A DNA stretch of 64,000 nucleotides from assembly GCA_036583965.1 (NCBI GenBank), contig JAZBQD010000015.1, positions 85,511,309 to 85,575,308 of the forward strand. The letters run 5' to 3'. A program made the translations under genes and the position numbers. Of this stretch, positions 38,981-51,080 are shown piece after piece. Position 1 is the stretch's first letter. The number at the start of each line of letters is the position of its first letter. The notes below the pieces were generated by a model, which had not been told where the DNA came from, did no database searches, and saw only the letters and a program-made list of their open reading frames with translations. Source of the stretch: Prunella strophiata. Lineage: Eukaryota > Chordata > Aves > Passeriformes > Prunellidae.

Positions 38981-38995
38981 AACCCTAACCCTAAG
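38981..38995. repeat. Two telomere-type CCCTAA units
   Basis: After a poly-A run (12 bases) the sequence reads AACCCTAACCCTAAG, two full CCCTAA units with flanking partials. This is too short to be an interstitial telomere array with any certainty and may be chance. Confidence 0.4.
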
Positions 38996-41900
38996 CAAAA
39001 GAAAAATCCTCAGGACTAGATACAGTACCCTTTAAATACAGAGCTGCTTAAAATATCAATCTCCTTATTGTAATTTGATGTGTGAAATTCAGGCACACAT
39101 TTACAATTCAGATCCTATTCCTTAGGGATTCCCATTTAGGGCCTGTTCGTATGATTTATTTAGTGCCTTTCTTCACTTACTTACGCTTGAGATCGTTAGG
39201 TATAATGCACATATATGCACAGGGATAAAATGTTTATCATCATTACTTCAATGAAGTCATTTGCCATCTTTGACACCCTCTAATGTCCCAAGTGCTTCAA
39301 CCCACTGGCTCATTTGCCCAGCTTTGCTCTCTCTTCACTTTTTCATCTCAAATTCTCAATGTGTTCCCTTCATCAATCACATATATTTAGCGGGTAGCAG
39401 GAGGAAAGACAGCAGAATAATTATCTAAATATAACAAAAGAAGGTCCCCTTTGTGATTCAGGAGGGACTTGGATGGCAGGGGCAGGGGGAACAGAGGAAT
39501 CAGGAGTGTGGATTTCATGCTTTGAAAACATTAATGATACTTAATGTAAACCAAAGGATCCACTGGAAGTTATCATGGCCTCAAATCTGTGTCCCACACA
39601 GCTAACCTGAGGACTTGGTCCCACCCAAGTGTACTCTTTCTGCTCTGCCTCTCATTGCCCCAGGTTGCCAGCATTTCACCACCTCCTGGTTGCAGTGAGG
39701 AACCACTTTGAACGTACGCTTTTGGATCTATTTTTCAAAAAAACCAGGATCCAAATCACTGTGCCCTGACTACATTCAGCTAATTGGCCCTTGCTTTCGA
39801 TGACATCCGTGGTGTGGGAATGAACAAATTGAAGATGAAAGGGTGGGCTGGGGTGGGGGCAGGGGGAAGTTAGCATGGCCTGGGGCAGTGTCGTGCACAA
39901 CTGGGGAGAGGCGAGAGACTGTGGGGTCCCCAGGTGGCTGTGTGCAAGGTGACTTTTTCACTTTGAAAGAAGATTGGTCTCACATTTCACTGCCTCCCTG
40001 GTACAGGCACCAGCTGCAACATGGTGTTTCTCCATGATGTGAAGGAAGGAATATACACAAAGCCTTGCAGAGTCTAATGCAGGGGTGACAGATCCTAGAG
40101 ATGTTCATTCTCAGGAAAATGAACGCTTCTAGTGGTGCTTCAGAACTCAGTCAAATAGTGGTTGCCAATGTGTGCTAGAGTTCAGACAAATTAAAACAGA
40201 AATTTCTCATGTAGATCACAAAACCAACACAGAGTAAAAAGCAATCCTTTTGAAACAATCAAACCATTCAAGATGAAAATGAACAACTATTTATCTACTT
40301 ATTTTTCTCAGTATGTTCATGCTGGGCTTGATCATTTACTCAAGCTCAAAATTCAATCAGTGTGACAATTACCAGAAAGAAAACTTAGGGTTTCTGAATG
40401 CTACCTGTCACTTTAAAGCACACCAATAAACAAATAGCTAGTCATAGTAAAAACTTTATTTTCCCCTCAGCTCACCCTTCTCCCTTTCCCTAAATATGAA
40501 GGACTTTGCCATGCACTTAGGTGGTGGATCTGACACAATCATGGAAACACTTCAGAGAGATTGCATGTGGTCTTCATAGGAAACAGAGCAGCAGTGGTTG
40601 TCTCTGATTACAAAAGGAAATTCTGCCCTTGAACATACCTACTGCATAGGTTGGTAGAGGCAAATGTTTACCAGGGAATTCCCAATCCCTTTTTTCACAG
40701 CTGTAGGGAAGGAAATGGAAGATGAACTACTGGTACTGAAAAAAGAGGCTAAAATCTATACCTCTACAGAAAAAATAGATGTTCTTGACTTGCCTTTTTT
40801 TTTTTTTTTTAAGGGCCTGTATATAACCTGGGATGCTTATAATCTAGTCCAGTTTAAAGTATGTGAGCTAGAGGTCATATCTGGTCCCAGGGTCCCCATG
40901 GACTTCTCCAATCTTTTTGTCTCCCAATGGTAATAAGTTCTACTGTTTAAAGAGGCAGTGTATGAAAAGCACATAATGAACTTTTCTGGATCTTTGATAG
41001 AGATTTGTCATTTTTGCTACCTGAAAGTGAAAAGAATGCAGTTTTTCTTAGCCATTTTTCATGCCATATCTTAGCACATAAAAATCAAAGTAGAAGAGCC
41101 AGTCTCTCATCAGCCCCTTCTCAGACTTCTACGTTGGGACCTTTTTCTGCTTTTCAGAAATGGTCACTTCCATGTTAACAAACATTCAACATTCACTCAC
41201 TCACTTTTCCTGCTAAGTGGTTTGAATTTTTTTTTTTTTTTTAATCTGAAGTATAAAAACTGTGGCACAAAAATGTTTTATAAAGCTATGGAGAAAAAGT
41301 AGAAAGTAAATTCCTCCAAAGGGAAAATGAATCAGCATTCTTTCCAGGGGAATGGAGAGAAATGTAAAATCATACAGGCAGAGTACTTATCTATGGAATT
41401 TAGTTTTTGTTAATACTTTTTAAAGAAATACTTGGAGTGATTTAAACACTTATCTTTATGTTCACCATGAAATTTGCTATCCTGGATTACCTGTCAGAAC
41501 TGGCAAACACCAAACAAATAAAGAAAACCTCTTCAAAAACCATTCAGAATGCTACTCTTGTCCTGGAAATAAAATTAATTTACAAATGTTGGTCTGTTTT
41601 GATTTTTTACCTAATGCAAAATCCCCATCCTAAAGCATTTTTGTATTTTCAGACTGGGACTTACAATTCATGGCACCTGATCTGTATCTTTTACTCTCCT
41701 GAATGCTTTTCCAAAAACCGGTAGCATGTGTCCAGTGAATTGAAATCATACAAGACCATGACTCACATTTCCTCCATGTCAGACCCAGATCTTCAGGGTG
41801 AAATGTGCTGTGTAAATAAGAGGTAGAGGAGCAGTAACAGCTTCTTGTTCAAAGGCTAGGATGCTCCATTTACTTTTCCTGAGTGGCTCCATTCTATCTT

Positions 41901-42029
41901 ATTGGTTATCAGTAAAGCTGATAAAAATGACCCTGAAAACAGAGGTGTTCTGGATGTTGTTAATAGCACTATCTTTAATTATTGGCTTTGCCAGCACCTG
42001 TGGCATTCATTTAGTCTACCTAATTTATG
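38996..42029. other. Unique sequence, no gene seen
   Basis: T16 tracts lie at 40795-40810 and 41227-41242. A somewhat G-rich stretch lies at 39840-39935, where frames overlap on both strands as they do by chance. A few CpGs occur at 39705-39715 and 39785-39810. No transposon or convincing exon was seen. Confidence 0.5.
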
Positions 42030-42410
42030 TAACCAGGGCCAACTTTAGACACAGGCACAACAAATGTTTGAGGAGGCTGCTAAAACATCAGGAGCAGGTT
42101 CCTCCTTGCAATGGTTGTTACTGGGCAGGGCCAGAGCCTGGACAATCCTCCCATCTTGGGCCCCAGCTGAGCCATGGGAGAGCTGGCAGAGCACAGAGAT
42201 GCACTGATGGAGGTGATGGCATTGCTGTTCGCCTTCACTGTGTCTCTCCACAGAGCAACAGGCAAGGTTTCCCTTGTACCTGAGGTCCTGGCTAGGACCT
42301 TGCTCCCCAGACTTTTCCAGCCCAGGGCAGAAATTTTATGCCCCAGACTCTTCTTTCTTGAAGAAACATTACTTATTTCTACCAGTGCTGTTGGGGGGGC
42401 ATCTTGAATT
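42030..42410. mobile_element. Possible ancient interspersed repeat (GC-rich patch)
   Basis: The segment starts with AGGGCCAACTTTAGACACAG and CACAACAAATGTTTGAGG. This resembles the AGGGCCGGCTCTAGGCAC-type start of an old repeat seen in amniote genomes, possibly a DNA transposon relic. The rest is much richer in G and C than the flanks, and frames of 68-140 codons overlap on both strands, as expected from low stop density. The family cannot be named and no terminal repeats or target-site duplications were found. It could equally be unique GC-rich DNA. Confidence 0.25.
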
Positions 42411-42714
42411 AGCTCTGCTAAATCATTTTCAGACAAGATGCTCCACACCTCAGAAATTTTGCAGTCCAAACACAGGAAGTTAAATAGTCAGAAACTCCAG
42501 ACATACCACTGTAGAACAGTTTTCCCCACTCCACATTGTCATAGTATCTTGGCACTGTCTTAACATCACATTTACAAAGAGACAGGATATTTTCCTTTCA
42601 AAAATGTCCCTCCTCTGTGGTCAGTGAAATTTGGCTCTATGGTATTCAGAAGTTACAGCAATAAAACTCCTCTTTTCTGACATGCCAAAAGAATAAGGCA
42701 GCCTTGCAGCCTCC
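42411..42714. other. Spacer between GC patch and motif-rich block
   Basis: Ordinary AT-rich sequence with no frame, repeat or exon signal that I can support. Confidence 0.5.
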
Positions 42715-43200
42715 TGGCTGAATCAGGATGTTAATGAGTAGGGAAACAGCAGTGAAGATGATGGCTAACCAATCAATAATGACTGAATTACAGTTTAAAA
42801 ACTGGATGTGTTAGATAGTTATTAACAGTGTAATTATTCATAAATGTGCCTAATTATTCATAATTATTCAGAAACCTTATTACTTCCCTGATTGTCATAA
42901 GTGATCTCCGAGGCCAATTATTATTTGATTATGGCCACAGGACTCTATGTTGGTATTACGCCTTTTGTCCTAGAAAAGTACAGAGAAAGCTGGTGAAGTG
43001 AAACTCATGGAGGACTATCTGCATCGAGTAGTCCTTTAAGAAAAAGAAGCCTGTGATTTGAAAGCCTCTGTTGTGTTTCCTCTCAGCTCTTTCTTCAGAT
43101 TTCCTTGATTCCATTATTACAGAAGCTGCTGCTGCCTAATTAGGGTTTTCTTGTTGTAATTGCTGCATTTGATATCTTAATAGTGTTACAGTGAGTGTGA
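42715..43200. promoter_or_regulatory. Candidate developmental enhancer with homeodomain-site array
   Basis: The block contains three exact copies of TAATTATTCA at 42831-42840, 42851-42860 and 42861-42870. Starts are 20 and then 10 bases apart, close to two and one helical turns. Further A/T cores follow: GATGTTAATGAG, CAATCAATAATGAC, CCAATTATTATTTGATTATG, GCCTAATTAGGG (43134-43145) and TTGTAATTGCTG. TAATTA is the classic paired homeodomain core, bound by many LIM, paired-class and HOX proteins. No frame or transposon is present. Together with the 43400-43760 block this is the most enhancer-like part of the window. Which factor or gene is concerned cannot be read from sequence. Confidence 0.45.
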
Positions 43201-43399
43201 GGGAGGAAGGGGGAAAGGGGCAGAGGGACTATCAATGCATGTGTTTGTGGGAGAAACTGAAAGCTCCCCAGGCTGTATGACTGAGCTAGAAAAGGCCCAG
43301 GAGCCAAATCCCAGCTAGCTCAGGTATCTTGTAACTCAGCAGGGAGCTCTGCCAGATGCAGCTAGGGTAGTTTCTAGCCCCTGACAGTAAGAATGACAA
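43201..43399. other. Spacer between two motif-rich blocks
   Basis: It opens with a GGGAGGAAGGGGGAAAGGGGC purine-rich stretch and continues as unique DNA with no frame. It may be part of one long conserved region with its neighbours. Confidence 0.4.
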
Positions 43400-43760
43400 T
43401 ACTTTTCCCTTTAAACAAGCAGCTGGGCTCGATTAGTCATTTCCACAAAAGCAGGTGAGAAAATGGTATTTTACATTTGCTTACATTTGACTCGAAGGAA
43501 TGTAAACTCAAATCTAACTGCAAGCTTGGTTAAGTGCTGAAGCAGATGTATCCAGGGTGTTGATGCAATGAGACCTCATCATCAGAAAATCTGGGATTTT
43601 TGTCAGAAGACACTTCACTAATCAAACAGGACCGTCAGCTCCTTTCCACTCTCTTTCCTCCCCTGAAAACATTAGAGCCATTATATTGTGGGGCGGCATT
43701 AGTCATGTTAAATTAGCATATAGATGAGTTCTGGGGGTAGGAAGGAGGGGGAGATGGGTT
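43400..43760. promoter_or_regulatory. Second candidate conserved non-coding block
   Basis: Motif-rich and repeat-free. It includes CTCGATTAGTCATTTCC (a GATTA core of OTX/PITX type), GACTCGAAGGAATGTAAAC (GGAATG, TEAD-like), GTGGGGCGGCATTAGTCATG and TTAAATTAGCATATAGATG. There is no open frame. It is called by texture, like its neighbour, and is less certain. Confidence 0.32.
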
Positions 43761-46019
43761 ATGATAACCTGATGCTGTAATGCAGAAATCTTTTGGCTTA
43801 TATACTGGGCCCCACAGTGCCCTGAGCTTGTTGCACAGGGGAAATGCAGTTTCCCAACTGGGTTGCAACTAGCTTCTATTGTGTGATTTTACTGACGGTG
43901 TTTAATAAGAAAACACACACCCAAGCACTGAAGAATCATGAACCAAGCTCCACAGAATCATTCAATTGTCTTAAAAATCATGAGATTCAAAACCCGATAT
44001 GTTGGGGTTTTTGTTGATTGTTTGTTTTTTGTCTTTTGGTTTTTGTCTTCTCTGACTGGTTAAGAAGGGCTGGAAATCTCTTGGCACTGACAGCCAAGAT
44101 TGTCCTTCTAATAACTTGAAGGGGTAGTAAAGAAAAGCATTAGACACTGCAAGTGCTGTAAGATCCATTAGGGGCTCACAACCTCTGTGGTGTGTAAAAA
44201 AAGGGCTGCCCAGCTGAGTGGTCATTTTTAGCATCCTTGAGCCAAATGGGGGTTCAATGGGAAGAATTATGGATCCTCTAAGTCTTCCCCATCCCATTAT
44301 CACAAAGTCTGTGCCCAGGTACTGTCATGCAGGTATATTTGAGTACTGTCCTCACTTCAGGAGGCCAGATTCTGGTTGTGGTTACAGCTCTGTATCCCTG
44401 AAGCTGTTTCACAGATGGCAGAGGAATCTGGGAATGAGGTCCCCAATGGTATTCTCACAGTTGAAGATATGGTGGAAAATAGTTTAATGCTGAGAGAGTG
44501 CTACCAAATGTAAGAAATAGATCATCAGCATCTGAAATGTGTATATACATAGTTCTGGGTTCCTTAAAATCCCCTGGAAAAATGAACAGGGGCATTTCTT
44601 CTTTTTGTCAGACTATGTGATATAAACTGTCAAACACTAGCAACCCTCTTGTTTTGCAGCATTCTCTAGAATATCTGTGATAGGGAATAAAACCATTAAA
44701 CAACTAGAACCCTTTGGTCTTTTGAGAAGGCTTCAATACATGACAGGTCTCAAATAACACAAGCTGCTGTGCTCAACAGTAACATGAAAGGAATATACTT
44801 GATATTTCAAGCTATCTTTCTGTAGGGATAAGAGTTTTGCAAGATGTATGCTTGCAGTCTGCATTTTTGCAAAAAGGACAGAACAGAAGGTTTCTATTTC
44901 CTTTAGAATATACAACCAAAGTAAAGGAAAATACTACTCTGTCAGACAAAGACTGAAGACAACTTCCTCCTTCAGAATTCTTTATTTCACTGCAAATTTC
45001 TTTAGTCACACTTGCATACTGTTGGTCTTTTCTTATCAAAATTGTGATGGAAATTCAGTTTTTACAAGTGCTATGGGGAAACCAGTGCTCAATTTGCTCA
45101 TCGGGGATGATACTTCCAGGGCATTCCAGCACAACTTGACACAGTAGGACAGAACACTTACCAAACTCTTTGCCAAGATCTGTCAAAATGAAAGTCAGGA
45201 ATCTTATTTTTCCACTGTTCAGGCTCTATCATATTACAGCATCCAAGTCTCAGTGAGTCAGAATAGGATGTAACTTCAGATTTTTCAAATAGGATGGTGT
45301 ATATAGTAATTTTGTAATATGGACATAAATTGATCTCTTCTCCTGTTCACTTAATATTACTACAGCTAAGACCTGCTGCAGGTATCCTTGGAATGACAAC
45401 TCAGTCTTGGCCCAGAAATGCAAAGTTAAACTGGCTGCTAAAACCACTAGGCGTATCTGATCTGAGATTAAAAATAGACTTCACATATGTAAACACTCTC
45501 TCTGAACTTTTTTGACTACTGAGTATATGTTATTTATTTCTTATCAACACAGAGAAGGGGGAAAAAAAGTGAAAAGCTTTCAATTCACATTTAATACTAC
45601 AGCATAATTGCTAAGGCAGGGCAGAATATCTCATATATACCTTTTCTATCATGGCTGCAGCTTTCTGACTTGTAACACAAGCTATAGCTACCACGCTGTC
45701 TTCTGCCTCTCTGATTTTCAGTGAAATATATTTCACTGTATACTAAAGGATAAAACTTCAATTGTTCTTAACTTACATAGGATGACAGCTTAATTTTGCT
45801 AAATCCTGAGCTTGAAAAATTAAGAAGATGCTTTCTTTCCACAAATCCAAAACCCAAGGCTGCTTTGCAACAAGGCACAGTAAACAGCCATGACATATTC
45901 TATTAAGCAAAGTTAAGCAAAGCTCTAAGCAACCCCTCACAGGCACTATGAGCTACAACCCTACTTCAGAAAAAAAACCAACCAAAAAACCACAAGAGAA
46001 AATGGTTGCAAGTGTGTGT
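43761..46019. other. Unique sequence, no gene seen
   Basis: A T/G-rich low-complexity stretch lies at about 44000-44050. The 110-codon minus-strand frame at 43971-44303 and the 99-codon plus-strand frame at 44848-45147 show no recognisable family. No transposon is recognised. Confidence 0.5.
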
Positions 46020-46200
46020 GTTATTTGTTCCCCCTCCCTTTGTGGCTTCAAAGGGTGAAAATGGAAGAATGTGACTGCAGAGCATAATGGGTCAACACTG
46101 CGGCTCTGATCGCTGGAGCATACACTCTAAATTTCACGCTACATTAGGTAGATTTTTAAACCTAATCTGCTGCTACGACTGTTTTATTGGTAATTCTGTG
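46020..46200. promoter_or_regulatory. Candidate conserved non-coding element
   Basis: A short repeat-free block with retained CpGs (ACTGCGGCTC, TGATCGCTGG, TTTCACGCTAC, GCTACGACTG) in CpG-poor surroundings. It has an imperfect fold-back, TAGGTAGATTTTTAAACCTA, near 46146. There is no frame of note. It is a regulatory candidate by texture alone. Confidence 0.28.
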
Positions 46201-46972
46201 AAGGTACAGATTTCTTGACAACAAGGGAGACATAAGAGAGGTACTTGGTAATCCACAACTTTGTGACACCCCAGTGACCCAGCAGTCCAGCACATTCAGT
46301 GCACCTTGGCTCAAGGGGGTGCACCATAACAAGCCTCCTTTCAGCTCTCATTTCCCTCTGTTATGACAGTGAAGGGCATTAATTTAACCAATTACAATTT
46401 TTTCCTTGGTGTCTCCACAACTCTGATGTATTGATCTAGTAAGGGTGTATTCTGCACTGAAAGCTTTACAGATTGGCATAGTTTTAAAACCAGCTCCTGT
46501 ATTCAGCCAAACACCATTTGAGAGATGGAGAAGGTTTTGGTTTACTCTGCCTCATAGCTTTTAAAATGCTGTGCAACAGTACCACTCACTTGTTTGTTTT
46601 TCCAGTTTAAATTTCTCCAGTTTAAAATAAACCTTGGCCAGAGTGATGAAATTGCTGAGCAAGAGAGCCACGGTTACTCTTCCTGCGCCTGGCTCCAATG
46701 GTGCTTCAATATTCCAATAAAAGCAGAGCAGCAGCAACAAAAGCATCTGGAGCTGCAGAAAAGGCTTTAATGTGAGCTCTGCATCTATGCCATGATAGAA
46801 GCACTTCTGGCCACCTGTTGGTGGTGAGTAAGCTTTACTGCTGATAACTACTGGACTGGAGGTTTTGGGTGCCACAAGAGTCAGCTGGAAGTTTGGCAGG
46901 TGGCTTCAGGGTCAAATGTGGTATTAGACAACTAAAGAGAGGAGATTGTAATCTTCATGACTATCTCTTCAA
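46201..46972. other. Unique sequence, no gene seen
   Basis: The only long frame is a 104-codon minus-strand one at 46561-46875 with no known domain. A CTCF-like but poor site (GGCCACCTGTTGGTGG) lies near 46809. Confidence 0.45.
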
Positions 46973-47034
46973 CTAGATCAAGGCTCAAACCTACCCACAG
47001 GATCTAGATCAAGGCTCAAACCTACCCACAGGAT
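46973..47034. repeat. Perfect 31-bp tandem duplication
   Basis: The 31-base unit beginning CTAGATCAAGGCTCAAACC and ending CCCACAGGAT occurs twice in direct succession (46973-47003 and 47004-47034) without a mismatch. Identity of a non-microsatellite unit points to a recent event or to an assembly artefact. Confidence 0.97.
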
Positions 47035-47925
47035 TGAATTTATCTTCAAGAAGTCAACCAGTGATCCTTTCTAATAAAAATGGGAATGGCTGGATTGAAC
47101 TCTCCTTCAGTAGACCTTTCATGCAATCCTTCTTTAACACATTTTGAAAACCTTCCCTTTCTGTTCTGTGCTCATTGTAACCCCAGCTGTCCTATAATAG
47201 CATAATTCTTATAGACAAACTGTAATTTACAGTGCTTTTTCTTTGTCTTTTTTTTTATTGTAATAATTGTTTTACAGGTGTATTACAAAAAATCAGGGTT
47301 CTGTAAACTACAAAAACAGTGGCACAAAGGCCCAGATTGAATAGTCAGGTTGTAATTCAGTCTCCAGGCTGAGAGGTTTGCTACCATACCCAAACCCTTA
47401 AGCAATATTCTTCAGTGTGGGACATTAGCAGGATCCCTCAATTGAATTACAGCATTGTATTCCATCTGGGACTCGGTATTGTAGTGTACTTAACATTGTA
47501 CTACATAGGGAGGCATGAGAGTAATGGAATTTTACAGTAATAAGATTTTTTTTTTATTAAATGAGAAGTAGGCATATAAGATCCCCAACTATGTAGCATT
47601 AGCAGAGTTAGAAATAAAGACCCTGTAAAACATACCTAAAAAATAAGCTTTTAAAAAATTTTATAAATATTGTAATGTGTTCTTAATATACAATAAACAC
47701 CTTAGAATACTAAGGCTTTCTCAAAATGTCAAACTTGCAATGCAGTTTTAGGTGGATTTTCATCATGATAACTGCAATATATTGGTAAGTATTTTTTGAA
47801 ATGAAGTGCGTGCCTTCCCCCCAGTTCAGTAAAATATTTTGGCAAAACTTTCAATTCACCCTTATAAGCTCAAGTACATGTGCATGTTGCAGGTAATTTA
47901 TATCAGATATAAAGGAGACATAGTA

Positions 47926-47973
<48 letters not shown>

Positions 47974-50900
47974 ATTATTAGATACCATAAAGGTTTTCCT
48001 GAAATCAGTGCTGAAAGTTATTTTTTATTTTTCATTCTGCTTAAAAATCCATAGAGCAGAATAGCATTAACAAGCAAGTAAAGCAAGTGCTCACATCAGT
48101 TCAAAATCTGCTGTTTCACTGCACTGACTTGGGTAATATCATATCAAGTAGTTAGTAAGAAACAAACTAGAAAAACTCCAATTTTTAAAGGAAGACAAGA
48201 AGACATAAAAACCAGGCAGACACAACAGAAATTACTCTCTACCATATATTTTTCTTTTAAATTCATATTTCATGATCAGTTAACCAGCAGTCTGTTACCT
48301 TCTTAATAAAGTAAAGGCATTATAACCAATAAAAAATATTTATTGCCACATTTTATGTTTTAATCAAGGGCAAACCCTCAGCATATTGTTTTTTAATTCT
48401 TTGACATGGTGAATGATTAAGTAGAAAAAATAACTTTTTATGTTAAAAAGAAAATGCTGTAGTGCTGATTAGTTAATTAACACAACATCTTTCAGAAGCG
48501 CAATAAATCTGGAGAATCAGAAAGAAATAGAGATAAGAATCTGCAAGATATAGTGTGCTACTCAAATTCTGGATTCACTGTGCTAATATCAGCTTTGTCA
48601 TTGGCTTCAGGGGCCAGAGCTTTCCCTGTAGTCCTCACTGCAGAGATAGGGAATGTTATGGGAATTCATAAATCCCCAGGGAAGTTCTGGGACTTGAGGT
48701 TTCCAAAAAATACAAACTGATGAATTTTCAAATGCAAGCAAAATAGGCTATATTGATCAAAATAAAATCTTAATGAGCCCCTGATGTGCACTGAGAAAAA
48801 TTTCCAAGTACTGGTGGGTAATAATTAGGCAAAATGAAGCAAGCAGGCAAATCAGTCAGTCCAGACATGAATTTGGATCCTTCTCTAAGCAAAAATAAGT
48901 CATGTGTCTTAAGTAGTTGTTATTTAATTTTCCCCTTTCGTTGTTGCCATCTTCCTGTCTACTGTTTGATTAACCAGTTTTTAATGGTTTCTCAAAACCC
49001 AGAAATTTTAACCTTGAGACATAGACAAGGTGTATTACTATGATGCTGTTCCTACTGGTGCTGCTACTGATACTACTCTTGTTGTTGCTGTTAATCATTA
49101 TATGAATATGTATTTCTAAAAGCAATAAGTCCTGCTTTGACTAAAGTTTTGGCAAAAGTACTTGGAATGTCATGGCCCCTGTTTCACAGAAATACACTGG
49201 AAAGGGTTCCTGATCTGGGAAGGATTGAATTGAGAAGGAATTAGATATTGCTCTCTGTTTGCAGCTCTTCATGGGACTAAGATCCAAAATACTATGACAA
49301 CCTAAAGGATAAGACCAACTTAAGTATTATGTTAAAAGAGAAAATATAAGGGATGTGATATTAGAAACTTTCTGTCTTCCTGAGGAAGATGAACAAAAAG
49401 AGTTTGCAAATCTTGCTGTCCAAAAATGTTGTGTTTCCTCCATCCATACAATGTCCTAAGTAGTCACCTTGCTGCATAGCCAAGGGAATGATATGAACCT
49501 GCACCTCAGGGTTGACCATGGACCACTGAAGGGTGGTGATGATGCAGACCCTTACACTACTCTGTTCTGCAGCTTCAGAGACTGGGCAGAAACTTCTGGA
49601 GGAAGGATGGCACGTGTGGCAAAAGGCAGTGATATTGTACACTCCAGTAGCTACATTTATCAGCTGGTCTGTCAGAGTCCCTAGGTAGAGCACAGTGAAG
49701 CCAACAGCCAGTTCAAATAGAAAGATTTTATCCACTATTAACTTGGATAGGGCAGAGTGGGTAATTTTGGCTGGTACAGAGAGGTATATCCCCTTTTGTT
49801 TGCTACCACCTTCTTAGAGTCTTTGCTCAGAGTAGATTTCCTTAAAAAAAAACCAAAAACCAAACCCAAAAGGTCCACCTCAGGTTTGGTCCTATGAAAA
49901 ATGGGCAGAAAATATGCACCTGATCCTACATCAAATTTTTGTATGATCCAGTTTCCCAGTTAGTGATACAGTGGGAAAGTGACAAGATGTATTGTACCAC
50001 AAATCTATCTTATATACATCTGCATTTGCAATATGCAAGTTTAATTCCTTAAGAATTTTTATCAAATGTTAATCTCTTTTGTTGTTTCAGGGGTTTGTTG
50101 CTCTCCCACAATAAAGATTTTAAATCTCATGGATTAGTATCTCATTTAATAGATTCTAGAGTTAAAATAACAGTGATAAGACTGAATAATGTGTTAGGAC
50201 CAACTCAAAGTCAAATTAAACTGACTTGTACTGCTGAGATAGCAGAAGAATTTTCTTCCTTTTTTGGTCACACTTCATGTTATTCTTCCAGATATAAGAA
50301 GTGTAGAAAGAGTTACTAAATTATTTGCAGCTGTTTTAATAAATATAATACAGCAGCCCAATACCACAGAACCAACTACAATTACACATACTGATATGCA
50401 TCTATTGCATATACTGATCATATCTGAAATGTGCTTATAACATCCATTAATTATTTATTAACCTTTATAAACCGCTTAACAGTGGAATGCTAATATCGAG
50501 TGCAATCTTGTGGGAACCAGGGATAATTTTTTCCAGCAGATAAATGGTATTTTCAGCCTGATCATGTGATAATATTGTATGTCGTGAACAAAAGTATAGT
50601 GAGAATCCATGTATTTTTGAATATTCCTGGGTAATAATTCCCAGCTTATTGCATGCCTTAGTCATAGCTTCATTGAAGGATATTGCTTGGGAGAGAGTGG
50701 CCATTTTGTACTTAGATGAGCTGCAGTAGAATTCAAAATCTTATTCATATGAGTCCTTTTATAAAAACAATACTTCTTTTCCAACATGTTATCATGTTTC
50801 TAGGACTCTGAATATTCAATACAAAGCTTCATTTTCTCTGAAAAAGCTGTCATTGACAAAGGTTTTCCTCTTTTTTTATTTCTCTGTCTGGGGATTTTTG

Positions 50901-51080
50901 AACTGCTTTGCTCTGACATCTGAAGTACAGAGGTGTTAGCAGATATCACTATTTGTGAGAAAGTAGGAAGTGAACCAGTAGAAAATGGAATTTCATTAAT
51001 TTCTTAAAGGTACATCTTGCTTTTTCATATTTGTGGTAGCAGGGCTGAAAGTCAAAAAGAGTTTTTCCAAGAGCTTCTAT
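47035..51080. other. Unique AT-rich sequence, no gene seen
   Basis: Very A/T-rich around 47600-48500. A CTG/TAC-rich stretch lies at 49041-49096 (CTGGTGCTGCTACTGATACT). The 124-codon minus-strand frame at 49361-49735 has no family I recognise. No transposon was seen. Confidence 0.5.
47923..47973. repeat. TA dinucleotide microsatellite, alternating tract
   Basis: The tract is 51 bases of strict purine-pyrimidine alternation, with a pure TA core of about 33 bases at 47934-47966 flanked by GTGTATAT and ATGTATGT. It is prone to cruciform extrusion and to length variation. The open frame through it encodes only tyrosine-isoleucine repeats. Confidence 0.95.

Noticed and set aside
41861..42283. 140-codon plus-strand frame overlapping a 129-codon minus-strand frame
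   Set aside because: Both arise in a GC-rich patch with few stop codons, share the same bases on opposite strands, and neither shows a known family.
45155..45186. Minus-strand 18-base microexon (acceptor ending GACAG, donor GTAAGT)
   Set aside because: The splice signals look good, but an 18-base unit of this kind is expected by chance many times in the window and has no supporting neighbour.
46809..46824. Second CTCF-like site (GGCCACCTGTTGGTGG)
   Set aside because: It fails several invariant positions of the consensus in the AGGNGGC half.
47467..47506. Imperfect inverted repeat TGTAGTGTAC...GTACTACA
   Set aside because: The arms are short and interrupted, and no stable hairpin of pre-miRNA length forms.
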